From assembly GCA_028284235.1 (NCBI GenBank), contig JANQSC010000044.1, forward strand, positions 1 to 64,000: DNA of 64,000 bases, read 5' to 3'. The notes beneath the pieces are model-generated. The model made no database searches. It was not told the DNA's origin and saw only the letters and a program-made list of their open reading frames with translations. This DNA is from Opitutaceae bacterium (GTDB lineage: Bacteria; Verrucomicrobiota; Verrucomicrobiia; Opitutales; Opitutaceae). Below, one piece after another: positions 16,903 to 25,127 of this stretch. The position numbers and the translations under genes are program-made. The first letter of the stretch is position 1; the number at the start of each line of letters is the position of its first letter.

Positions 16903-18036
16903 TCAAGGCGCCACCGCCCGAATAATCGCCCGATTAACTGATTGCTGGATTTCACTGGAGTCTTTCGGGTCGGCGAGCGTGTAATAGACGATGGCGTAGC
17001 GGCCGGTGTCCATGTGGATGCGAATCGTCGCTCGACTGGACGCGAGAGCCCCGCTGTGGGAAATTTGAACGGGTCGCTTGTTTTCTTGAATCACGCTCCA
17101 ACCGAGACCGTAGCGTTGTCCGTAAAACGGGAGGGAGAGAAACTTCGTGTGCGTATCCAGATTGAGAACCTCTTTTCGCCCGAAGCGTCCTCTCTGCAGG
17201 ATCATGCGGGCGAATCGGGCAGAGTCTCGCGCGGTTGAGTAGAGGCTTCCGCCGACGAGGGGGAGATTGAACGGTCGGGATAGATGCGGCGTCGCTTGGT
17301 TAATCGCGCCATCCACCGATCCCGAGGCGATATTGGGGTCCGCGGGGTCCGGGAAATAGGAAGTACGCCCCAGTCCAAGCGGCTGGGCGATTTCGGATTG
17401 CAGCAACGATTCGAACGACGAGCGCGTCGCGATTTCCGCGACGCGTCCCAGCACGCAGTAGCCCGCCCCACTGTACGCGTATTCGTCGCCTGGATGCGCG
17501 AGTAGTTTCTCCGTGGCGATTCCGGTCACGGAATCCTCCAAGGTCAGTCGAAAGTCGCGTATCCATCTCGCCTGGCGGCGGTTCATGCCCCTCTTTTGAG
17601 AGTAGATGCCGCTTCGGTGCGCGAGCAACTGCAGGAGGTTGGGCGCTTGGGCGGGAGTGTTTGATCCTTCGACGCGCGCGTTTTCGAACTCCGGAATCCA
17701 CGCGCTGATTGGCGACTCTAGCGGAAGTCGCTCTTTCTCGGCGAGCGATAATAGGATGGCGGAAGCGAAGGGTTTCGAGCAGGAGCCGATGCAAAACTGG
17801 GTGGCGGCGTCAATCGGAGTCGGGTCGTCAATCGAACGGATTCCCAGATAGCGTTCAACCAATACCTGATCCGCTTCGCCGACTAGAATTTGAGCGCCGA
17901 CGATTTTTCGCGAGTCTACGAACTCGGATACGGTCTGCTCGAGTCGACTTGAATCGGCGTTCAGACGCAGTTCGGCAGCACCGGTCTGTAAGAGGAGGGC
18001 GACCGCAGAGATTAAAACGAGTCGGTATCGGGGCAT
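16903..18036 (-). CDS. Beta-lactamase-fold serine hydrolase (S12/EstB type)
   Basis: Penicillin-binding-protein-like esterase or peptidase, 377 residues with signal MPRYRLVLISAVALLLQTGA. The nucleophile motif SCSK is at Ser85-Lys88. The YxN position reads YSG (AYSGAGYCVLG, near 190), a common variant in this family, and HSG near the C-terminus is the third motif. Such proteins are usually esterases or D-amino-acid peptidases rather than true beta-lactamases. It stands alone between convergent and divergent neighbours. No resistance role can be read from the sequence. Confidence 0.88.
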   Translation of the reverse strand: MPRYRLVLISAVALLLQTGAAELRLNADSSRLEQTVSEFVDSRKIVGAQILVGEADQVLVERYLGIRSIDDPTPIDAATQFCIGSCSKPFASAILLSLAEKERLPLESPISAWIPEFENARVEGSNTPAQAPNLLQLLAHRSGIYSQKRGMNRRQARWIRDFRLTLEDSVTGIATEKLLAHPGDEYAYSGAGYCVLGRVAEIATRSSFESLLQSEIAQPLGLGRTSYFPDPADPNIASGSVDGAINQATPHLSRPFNLPLVGGSLYSTARDSARFARMILQRGRFGRKEVLNLDTHTKFLSLPFYGQRYGLGWSVIQENKRPVQISHSGALASSRATIRIHMDTGRYAIVYYTLADPKDSSEIQQSVNRAIIRAVAP

Positions 18037-18125
18037 TGAAGAAACGTTGACTCTAGCCTGTTGGAGTTGCGAGACAAGGGAATTGGCGCTCGCCTTCGCC
18101 CCGCGAGTGGCCTATCAGTTTCGCT

Positions 18126-19025
18126 ATGGAATCAATAAAGGCGCTAGCGTTCACCGTGATTTGCGGTTGTGTTTTCGTGGAAGCGGAGGAACCGCTCTTC
18201 GCGTTCGGGGCGATTGCGGATTGCCAGTATTGCGACGAGGAAGGCGGACGCCGCCAGTACCGCTTGTCGCCTGAAAAGCTGCGGGCCTGCGTTGCCGATT
18301 TCAATACGCAGGACTTGGCCCATGTAGTCCATCTGGGCGACTTTATCGACAAGGACTGGGAGAGCTTCGACGTGGTCGTTCCGATAATGGACCAGTTAAA
18401 GGCGCCGGTTCGGCATGTCCTCGGAAATCACGATTTTTCTGTCGCGGACAAATACAAGGATCGTGTTCCCGAGCGACTCGGCTTAGAGCGGCGTTACTAC
18501 GACTTTGCAGTCGGCAAGTGGCGTTTCCTGATTTTGGATACGAACGACGTGAGCTTGTATGCCTATCCTGCTGGTTCTAAGCGGGATCTCGAGTCGCGCG
18601 AGATTTACGAATCCCTGGGAGGCAAGTTACCCAAGTACAATGGCGCTGTTGGCGACGCCCAGATGGCTTGGATCGAGCAATCGCTGGCCAGGGCGGAATC
18701 CCGAGGGGAGACTGTGATTCTGCACAGTCATCATCCGGTCTACCCCTTTGAGAATCACATCGCTTGGAACGCGAGGGAAATTATCGAGCTCATCGAACGG
18801 TACTCCTGTGTCGCCGCGTATATCAATGGGCACAATCATGCGGGCGCCTATGGACTCAAGAAAGGGGTTCACTATCTCACTTTGAAGGGAATGGTGGATA
18901 CGAAGGAGACCGCTTATTCCGTGGTGACGGTGTATCCGGACTTGATCCAGGTGAACGGAGTGGGTCGCCAAGACGACTATACGCTTGAGATCCCGCGGAT
19001 CCGGGGAGTAGATTTAGATCGATGA
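18126..19025 (+). CDS. Exported metallophosphoesterase resembling ADPRM
   Basis: Calcineurin-like phosphoesterase of 299 residues with an N-terminal signal (cleavage near EAEEP). Motifs: IADCQY (Asp32, Gln34), GDFID (71-75), GNHD (100-103), HSHHP and GHNH. The Gln in the first motif and the following DEEGGRRQYR are characteristic of Mn-dependent ADP-ribose/CDP-alcohol diphosphatases rather than the usual DxH enzymes. Its stop overlaps the next start (ATGA at 19022), indicating translational coupling with an alpha/beta hydrolase. It may cleave nucleotide diphosphate compounds outside the cytoplasm. Confidence 0.85.
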   Translation: MESIKALAFTVICGCVFVEAEEPLFAFGAIADCQYCDEEGGRRQYRLSPEKLRACVADFNTQDLAHVVHLGDFIDKDWESFDVVVPIMDQLKAPVRHVLGNHDFSVADKYKDRVPERLGLERRYYDFAVGKWRFLILDTNDVSLYAYPAGSKRDLESREIYESLGGKLPKYNGAVGDAQMAWIEQSLARAESRGETVILHSHHPVYPFENHIAWNAREIIELIERYSCVAAYINGHNHAGAYGLKKGVHYLTLKGMVDTKETAYSVVTVYPDLIQVNGVGRQDDYTLEIPRIRGVDLDR

Positions 19026-19681
19026 AGCGTCTATTGATGTTAGGAGTTGTTTTGGCGAGCGGCCTTGCGGCGTCCGCCGAGTTTTCCGAAGTTTCCTTCG
19101 ACTCGGAGGACGGGGGCCGCGTGTTCGCCAACTTATACGGAAAAGTATACGGCAAGGGCGAGCACGCGGTCGTTCTGGCTCACGGTGGCGTTTTCAATAA
19201 GGAAAGCTGGCACGCGCAAGCGGTAGCCCTGGAGGCGCGGGGGGTTCAGGCGCTCGCCATCGATTTCCGCGGATACGGAAAAAGTGGCGGAGGGAAACGT
19301 TCGAAGGACTTGTACCTCGATGTGTTGGCGGCCGTTGACTATTTGAAGGCCAAAGGGGCGAGCCGGATTTCGATTTTAGGGGGAAGCATGGGAGGCGGCG
19401 CGGTCGCCCAGGCGGCGACTGCGGTGGACGAAGACGATGTCCACAAGGTGGTTCTGCTGGCGCATGTCCCGATTTCCGCCCCGAAAAAGATGAAAGGGGA
19501 CAAGCTTTTCATTGTCACCGAAGGGGATCGATTCGCGGAATCCACGCGAAGCCAGTTCAAGAAGGCGGCGGAACCGAAGCGGCTCGAGGTTTTGCCTGGA
19601 AACGCCCATGCCCAGCATATCTTCAAAACGCCGCAAGCGGGTCCGTTGACGGACCTGATTTTGGATTTTCTCGAAGACTGA
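19022..19681 (+). CDS. Alpha/beta hydrolase, secreted
   Basis: A 219-residue hydrolase with signal MKRLLMLGVVLASGLAASA. LAHGG (oxyanion loop), nucleophile elbow GGSMGGG near residue 120 and the C-terminal GNAHAQH histidine form a plausible triad. It resembles dienelactone-hydrolase or small esterase families. The start codon overlaps the upstream phosphoesterase stop by four bases. The substrate is unknown. Confidence 0.87.
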   Translation: MKRLLMLGVVLASGLAASAEFSEVSFDSEDGGRVFANLYGKVYGKGEHAVVLAHGGVFNKESWHAQAVALEARGVQALAIDFRGYGKSGGGKRSKDLYLDVLAAVDYLKAKGASRISILGGSMGGGAVAQAATAVDEDDVHKVVLLAHVPISAPKKMKGDKLFIVTEGDRFAESTRSQFKKAAEPKRLEVLPGNAHAQHIFKTPQAGPLTDLILDFLED

Positions 19682-19737
19682 CCGATTGTTCGCTTTGCGA
19701 GGTTGCAAAAGCTGTTTCGATTGCAAAGGCTCGCGGG

Positions 19738-21333
19738 ATGAAACCTCTGTTTTCGATTATCTCTCTTGGAATCGCTCTGTCGACGGCGGCGTTTTCCGCG
19801 GATGAACGCCCGAATATCGTCTTCATTTTCACGGACGACCACGCCCCCCACGCAATCGGGGCCTACGACGGCTGGTTGAAGTCGGTCAACCCGACTCCCA
19901 ACATCGACAAGCTGGCGAGCGAAGGGATGCTCTTCGTGAATAGCTTCTGCACGAATTCGATCTGCGGCCCGAGTCGCGCCGTGATTCAGACCGGCAAGCA
20001 CAGCCACAAAAACGGGTTCATGAACAACGGGAACACGTTCGACTGGAATCAGCAGACCTTTCCCAAATTGCTCCAAAAGGCGGGCTACCAGACCGCCATT
20101 TACGGAAAGTCGCATCTGAAGGGCAAACCCCAAGGCTACGACAGCTGGGCAGTACTGCCCGGTCAAGGGCTGTACTACAATCCGGACATGATTACGGAAG
20201 ACGGCCAGATCACGATCGAAGGCTATTGCACCGATATCGTTACCGACATGGCGGTCGAATTTCTCAAAGAAAAGCGCGACGCGAACAAGCCCTTCATGCT
20301 CATGGTGCAGCACAAGGCGCCGCACCGCAACTGGATGCCGGCGCTGCGTCACCTGAATCTCTACGACGACATCGAGATTCCGGAGCCGGCGACTCTGTTC
20401 GACGAGTACTTGGACAACGCCCCTCCCGCCCGTCACCAGGAGCTGGAGATCGACCGGCACATGCACATCAACTACGACCTCTTTCTCGACCTCACACCCG
20501 ATTTTGCGGATCTGCCGATTCGGACGGACAAGTCGGCCTGGCGAAATCTGCAGCGCATGACCCCCGAGCAAGTCAAAGCCTGGCGGGCGGCCTATGCCCC
20601 GAAGGACAAAGCCTTCCACGAAGCCAAGCTCACCGGCAAGGACCTCGTTCGCTGGAAGTACCAGCGCTACGCGAAAAACTACCTCCGCAGCGTGAAGGGA
20701 GTCGACGAAAGCGTTGAGACTCTCGTCAACACGCTCGAAGAGCTCGATCTCGACGATAACACCATTGTCATTTACTCCTCGGACCAAGGCTTCTACATCG
20801 GCGACCACGGCTGGTACGACAAGCGCTGGATGTACGAGGAATCATTGAAGATGCCCTTCATCGTCAAGTGGCCGGGCGTGACGAATCCGGGTTCGAGAAC
20901 CACCAAGATGGTTCAGAACTTGGACTACGCGTCGACCTTCCTCGACATCGCGGGCGCTGCAATCCCGAGCGATCTGCAAGGCGTCTCGCTGGTGCCGCTG
21001 CTCAAGGGCGAGAACCCCGACGACTGGCGCAAGTCGATCTACTACCACTACTACGAGTACCCGAGCGTGCACATGGTTCCCCGCCACAACGGAATCCGGA
21101 CGACACGCTATAAGCTCATGCATTTCTACGAGTTCGACGAATGGGAGTTTTACGATCTGAAGTCCGACCCCGACGAATACATCAATCTGTACGGAAATCC
21201 TGAATACCAAGGCTTGATCAAGCGTATGAAAAAGCAATTGGACGATCTGGAGGCGAAGTACGAAGACGACAGCGACATGTCGGAAAAACCGCAGTCGTGG
21301 CAAGACGAAGTCCGCCCCATGGCGGCGAAATGA
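19738..21333 (+). CDS. Sulfatase, GlcNAc-6-sulfatase/heparan-type
   Basis: Periplasmic formylglycine sulfatase, 531 residues. Signal MKPLFSIISLGIALSTAAFS, first metal motif FTDDH, and active site CGPSR starting at Cys76. GKSHLKG replaces the common GKWH, and YSSDQGFYIGDHGWYDKRWM is the second metal motif. The CGPSR site with this motif is typical of N-acetylglucosamine-6-sulfatase/N-sulfoglucosamine groups. A hairpin terminator follows. It could act on sulfated aminosugars or related algal polysaccharides. The subfamily assignment is from memory of motifs. Confidence 0.92.
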   Translation: MKPLFSIISLGIALSTAAFSADERPNIVFIFTDDHAPHAIGAYDGWLKSVNPTPNIDKLASEGMLFVNSFCTNSICGPSRAVIQTGKHSHKNGFMNNGNTFDWNQQTFPKLLQKAGYQTAIYGKSHLKGKPQGYDSWAVLPGQGLYYNPDMITEDGQITIEGYCTDIVTDMAVEFLKEKRDANKPFMLMVQHKAPHRNWMPALRHLNLYDDIEIPEPATLFDEYLDNAPPARHQELEIDRHMHINYDLFLDLTPDFADLPIRTDKSAWRNLQRMTPEQVKAWRAAYAPKDKAFHEAKLTGKDLVRWKYQRYAKNYLRSVKGVDESVETLVNTLEELDLDDNTIVIYSSDQGFYIGDHGWYDKRWMYEESLKMPFIVKWPGVTNPGSRTTKMVQNLDYASTFLDIAGAAIPSDLQGVSLVPLLKGENPDDWRKSIYYHYYEYPSVHMVPRHNGIRTTRYKLMHFYEFDEWEFYDLKSDPDEYINLYGNPEYQGLIKRMKKQLDDLEAKYEDDSDMSEKPQSWQDEVRPMAAK

Positions 21334-21348
21334 TCGGGTCGGCGACAC

Positions 21349-21372
21349 AACCCGCCGAGACGGCGGGTTTCA
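21349..21372 (+). terminator. Hairpin terminator after sulfatase gene
   Basis: AACCCGCCG pairs with CGGCGGGTT around a 3-base loop, then one more T. The T tract is short. The hairpin may also serve the convergent CE15 gene, or be part of a repeat. Confidence 0.6.
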
Positions 21373-21391
21373 CCATTTTCTAGAAGCTCAA

Positions 21392-21413
21392 GGTGGAACG
21401 GGCCGTCCCGGCG
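21392..21413. repeat. Family D single-arm fragment
   Basis: GGTGGAACGGGCCGTCCCGG resembles the right arm of the inverted repeat at 38284-38332 (GGTGGAACCCGACGTCCCGG). Only one arm is present here. Confidence 0.4.
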
Positions 21414-21461
21414 CGTTCTTTATCCGTCTCGCATCGCCTTGAAAGCGTGGATTCAGGACAC

Positions 21462-22754
21462 CTACTTCATATGCCGGTCGGCGAAATCCAAATACTGTTT
21501 CCAGTCGTAGTCGGTGACGTCGTGGGCTCCCGTGCGAATGTGGTAGCCGACGGAGCCGCCGATAGGCGAGTTGACCGGTGGCTGGGTTTCCGCTCCCACT
21601 CCGTCGAGACCGAATAATTCGAATACTGGACTCGCGGCCTTCGCGGCTAAGAACTCTCCATTGGGATCGGCCCAAAGATCTTCTTCAGCGCTGGCGATGT
21701 AGACTGGACGCGGCGCCATGAGAGCGATCAACTGGTGCTGGTCGACGGGTAGGGCGTTTTCGTTTCCGTTGTACCGCTTGAACGACGCGTTGAACCAGTG
21801 AGGAAAGCTGGTGTTGATACGGGCGACGGTTTCACCGAAGGCGCGTCGGCTGAGAGCGGCTCCGCCGCAACCGGAATTGTTCGAGATAGTGATGGCGAAA
21901 CGCTCGTCCGTGGCCCCAGCCCAAAGGGCGGTTTTGCCGAGTCGCGAGTGCCCAATTAGGGCGACACGCTGGGCGTCAATTTCGTCGGTGGTTTCAAAGT
22001 AGTCGACGATTCGGCTCAGACCCCACGCCCATGCGGTGATGGCGCTCCAGTCTTCGAGCGGGAGCGGTTTTCCGGCTGCGTCTTCGGTGTAGTGGGCGCG
22101 AATGCCGTTTTTCCAGCCTTCGGCATGGTCGGACTCGATATCGCCGTAGTACGCGGTGACCAGTCCGTAGCCGCGATCGACGATCATTTCGAGGGGCCAG
22201 CGTTTGGCGCTGGTTCCGCGGGCGACTTCTGTCGCTTCGTGATTGATGTGGCCTTCGCTTCGATTACGCACCCAACGCGTGGTCAGGTGAATTCCGGGAT
22301 CGTCGTGGATGGTGTGGTTTCCGTTAAAATTGTATCCAAGAAATACGGGCGCGTTCGTATCACTGGATTTTGGCAGGTAGATTAGAACGTGTAGCGCGAG
22401 GTTGAAGGCCTCCTGTTCAAATCGGAGAGTCACTTGTTTGCGAATCGCCTTTCCGCCGAGCGCGTTTTCGTCGCTCGCGGTGACGGTGTACACGGGTTGT
22501 GTGGGAGGGGCGGGTCGACGACCATAAACGGAGTTTTCAAAATGGGCGAGGATCTCGGCTCGTCGCGCGTTTTGCCATTGTTCGGCGCTGGTCACGGCGG
22601 AACCGTCATCGGCGACGAGCGGATCGGGGAGCGAGTATTCGGGTACCCCGGCTTCGTCGTAGAGAAATCCTTTGGGTTGGGCGACTAGATCGGTCATGAC
22701 GAGAGCAAGCGGGGTTGTAGCGGCGACGAACTGAAAAATTCGGAAAGGGGGCAT
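21462..22754 (-). CDS. CE15 glucuronoyl methylesterase
   Basis: Cleaves ester bonds between glucuronic acid of polysaccharides and alcohols. From ATG 22754 there is a signal peptide (residues 1-25), then the CE15 core. The nucleophile motif is GHSRLGKTALWAGA with Ser270 and Arg271. SNNSGCGGAALSRR follows, Glu358/Asp359 (SAEEDLW) and His411 (TGAHDVTDYDW) are plausible triad and uronate residues, and length (430) is standard for bacterial CE15. The frame is open to 22859, but those 35 extra residues run through a repeat and precede the signal peptide. It supports a uronate-containing sulfated polysaccharide as substrate of this region. Confidence 0.92.
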   Translation of the reverse strand: MPPFRIFQFVAATTPLALVMTDLVAQPKGFLYDEAGVPEYSLPDPLVADDGSAVTSAEQWQNARRAEILAHFENSVYGRRPAPPTQPVYTVTASDENALGGKAIRKQVTLRFEQEAFNLALHVLIYLPKSSDTNAPVFLGYNFNGNHTIHDDPGIHLTTRWVRNRSEGHINHEATEVARGTSAKRWPLEMIVDRGYGLVTAYYGDIESDHAEGWKNGIRAHYTEDAAGKPLPLEDWSAITAWAWGLSRIVDYFETTDEIDAQRVALIGHSRLGKTALWAGATDERFAITISNNSGCGGAALSRRAFGETVARINTSFPHWFNASFKRYNGNENALPVDQHQLIALMAPRPVYIASAEEDLWADPNGEFLAAKAASPVFELFGLDGVGAETQPPVNSPIGGSVGYHIRTGAHDVTDYDWKQYLDFADRHMK

Positions 22755-22818
22755 GGACCGGACTATAGCCCGAATTTTCCCGGCGACAAGCGTTGAGAGT
22801 CGAGCGAGGTTGATGTAG

Positions 22819-22898
22819 GTAGGGCCTTCGCTCGCGAAGCGCCGCGTGTGAAGATCCATTGAGCCAACTACGCGGCGCTTCGCAAGCGAAGGCCCTAC
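22819..22898. repeat. Family B hairpin element, copy 2
   Basis: GTAGGGCCTTCGCTCGCGAA at the left is mirrored by TTCGCAAGCGAAGGCCCTAC at the right, with GCGCCGCGT and ACGCGGCGC extending the stem. It lies in the gap between the ankyrin and CE15 genes. Confidence 0.85.
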
Positions 22899-22919
22899 GT
22901 GACGATCCGAGTGTTGTCG

Positions 22920-23549
22920 CTACTTCGCCTTCGCTTCGATCAGCGCGGCGACTTCAGGAAACCCTCTCTGACGCGCGAAAAAAGCTGCGGTTTCGCCGTC
23001 GACGTCGGCCGCGTTCGGGTCAGCATTGTTGTCGAGGAGAAACTGGACGACATGTTGATGGCCTTCGGAGGCGGCGAACATGAGGGGCGTCCAGCTCTCG
23101 TGCGAATCGATGTCGTTGATTTGGGCGCCGCGCCGCAGGAGCAAGGAAATGAGCGGGAGGTTGGGTCCGGTGCAGGCGAACATGAAGGCGGTTCGATTGG
23201 TATTGTCGCGCATGTCGATTCGGGCGCCGGCTTCGAGCAAGCGTTCGACGATTTCGGTGTGTCCGTTGAAAGAGGCGAGCATGAGGGGGGTGCGGCCGTT
23301 TTCGTCCACGATATTCGGGTTGATTCCGGCTTCGATAGCGAGGCTGATCGCTTCGACGTTCCCATTCAAGGCGGAGTCCATGATGAACTCGATAGGGATC
23401 GGGGGGAGCGATTCGCTGGAGCCGGAGCTCGAGCGGGTTTGGGCGCCGGTTGCAGGCGAATTGGACGAAGGGGATTCGGATTCCGTATCGCTACACGCGG
23501 ATAGGAAAAGGGACGCGACGAACGCTGTGAGCAGGAGAAGGCGTTTCAT
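22920..23549 (-). CDS. Ankyrin-repeat lipoprotein
   Basis: A 209-residue protein with lipoprotein signal MKRLLLLTAFVASLFLSAC (lipidated Cys19), a Ser/Pro-rich linker (20-50) and about four to five ankyrin repeats (GRTPLMLASFNGHTEIVERL; WTPLMFAASEGHQHVVQFLL). Ankyrin repeats bind other proteins. The longer frame to 23897 is rejected because it reaches into the neighbouring coding region and places 116 residues before the signal. It probably sits on the periplasmic face of a membrane. Its partner is unknown. Confidence 0.88.
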   Translation of the reverse strand: MKRLLLLTAFVASLFLSACSDTESESPSSNSPATGAQTRSSSGSSESLPPIPIEFIMDSALNGNVEAISLAIEAGINPNIVDENGRTPLMLASFNGHTEIVERLLEAGARIDMRDNTNRTAFMFACTGPNLPLISLLLRRGAQINDIDSHESWTPLMFAASEGHQHVVQFLLDNNADPNAADVDGETAAFFARQRGFPEVAALIEAKAK

Positions 23550-23620
23550 TGGGGGGCACTGACTCTCATTTGAGCGGAAAAGGCAATGGGCAAATCGCTG
23601 CTCGAACGGAGGTGTGAGGA

Positions 23621-25108
23621 TCAGGACGATCTCGACCGAAGTGTTTTGTCGAAGAACTCGGTCAGAATTTCCAGGGCGGGATTGAAAAATGGGTGGGAGG
23701 TCCAAAAGGGGTGTGGTCCATTTTCGATTACGTGGGATTCGTGATGTATGCCAAATGTATCCAATTTCTTGATCATGTCTGGGTAGCGTTCGCCCGGTCG
23801 GTCGAACTCGCCATCCATGAAGAGCATCGGGGGCATCCGTTTCGAGACGTGAGTGATCGGCGAGGCGTCGACGTAGTTCTGTTTTGCCTGTTCCCAACGG
23901 CCATCCATAAAAGTGGCCATGCGCCTGCGGGGATCGTTTGCGGCGGATGTTCGCGCGAATTCGGAGGTCAGGTCCATACTCCCCGCCATTACGACACAGG
24001 CTTGAATTGCGCTGGAGTAGTCGAGGTAGCTACCGCCTTGATTGAGTTTTTTGGAGTGGCCGCTTGTCCCGAGAAGACCGGAAAGGTGTCCGCCCGCAGA
24101 ACCGCCGACCGAACCGATTCGGTCGGGGTCGATGTTGAAGGTTTCAGCGTGAACGCGGGCCCAGCGTACTGCCGACTTGCAATCATGGATGGCCGCCGGA
24201 AAGGGCGCTTCGCCCGAAAGCCGATAGAAAATATTCAAAGTCACGTACCCGCGGGCGGCGAGTTGCTGAGCCATGGCGGTGTAGCTGCTTGGGTCGCCCT
24301 TGTACCAACCGCCACCGTGGATGAATACAATTGCGGGGAAGGGGCCATTGCCGACGCTCGGCTTGTAGAGATCGAGTGTAAGGGAGTGTTCTCCGATTTT
24401 TGAATACACGAGATCGGTGTAGGCAGCGACATTTGAGGGGAGAATCGCCGGTGCGCGAGTCGCTTTCACCGCGGGCGGCGGGTTCTTGGGCGCGGGGACG
24501 GATTTGCCATAGACTTCGATCCAATCCAATCGCGAGCTGTGGGGGCTTCCATTGCCCGCCACTTGGTCGGTGAATCCGATTTGCTCGACGCGATCCAGCG
24601 GGGGCGCGTCCACCGATTCCTCGGCAACGGCTTTGATGACGCTGAAATGTCGCCAGGTCAGATCGCGTAGTTTAAATTCGTGGACATGCCAATCGTCGCC
24701 TCCATCGCTTTGTTCGCTGATGTACCAGCGTTCACCGGGAAGCTTAATCAGAACATGCAGCGCGTGACCGCCGCTTTGGCGGGAGCGCCAGCGGACTTTC
24801 GCGTCGCTGGCGGAGAGATCGGCGAGGGATCCGTTCTTGCGCAGGGAGAGGGCCCAGCTCATCGCGCATTTTCCAGACCAGACGTAGAAGGGGTCATTCT
24901 CTTTGTTGGCGTGGTGGGACTTTTTGATTCCCAGCTTGCCGGGTCCGTGTGTCTCCATGCGGAGTTGGGGATTGTTCACGTGGGCCGCTGTGATGGGGAG
25001 GGCGAAGGGAATCTCCTTCCAGTCTTCGCGAAAGTAAAGCGGCGCGGCGGCACTCTCAACGATCGCGAACAAAGCCAGCGCGAGGAGGCAGTAGCGGGGG
25101 AATTTCAT
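23621..25108 (-). CDS. Secreted carboxylesterase with N-terminal beta-sandwich domain
   Basis: A 495-residue two-domain protein. A signal peptide (1-22) is followed by an about 190-residue beta-rich, Trp-rich domain (23-210) resembling carbohydrate-binding or laminin-G-like sandwiches, then a Pro-rich linker and an alpha/beta hydrolase. The hydrolase has HGGGW (oxyanion), GGSAGGH (nucleophile Ser), an FDRPGERY acid region and GPHPFW (His), as in BD-FAE/hormone-sensitive-lipase-like esterases. It begins 19 bases after the PQQ-like gene, so the two are co-transcribed. It probably de-esterifies polysaccharide side groups such as acetyl or feruloyl, by inference. Confidence 0.88.
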   Translation of the reverse strand: MKFPRYCLLALALFAIVESAAAPLYFREDWKEIPFALPITAAHVNNPQLRMETHGPGKLGIKKSHHANKENDPFYVWSGKCAMSWALSLRKNGSLADLSASDAKVRWRSRQSGGHALHVLIKLPGERWYISEQSDGGDDWHVHEFKLRDLTWRHFSVIKAVAEESVDAPPLDRVEQIGFTDQVAGNGSPHSSRLDWIEVYGKSVPAPKNPPPAVKATRAPAILPSNVAAYTDLVYSKIGEHSLTLDLYKPSVGNGPFPAIVFIHGGGWYKGDPSSYTAMAQQLAARGYVTLNIFYRLSGEAPFPAAIHDCKSAVRWARVHAETFNIDPDRIGSVGGSAGGHLSGLLGTSGHSKKLNQGGSYLDYSSAIQACVVMAGSMDLTSEFARTSAANDPRRRMATFMDGRWEQAKQNYVDASPITHVSKRMPPMLFMDGEFDRPGERYPDMIKKLDTFGIHHESHVIENGPHPFWTSHPFFNPALEILTEFFDKTLRSRSS

Positions 25109-25127
25109 GACTGATTCTCGATCCGCG

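Noticed and set aside
19339-20808. 489-residue minus-strand frame across the sulfatase gene
   Set aside because: It is antisense to a clear sulfatase with intact motifs and has low-complexity Val/Arg/Asp composition typical of antisense frames.
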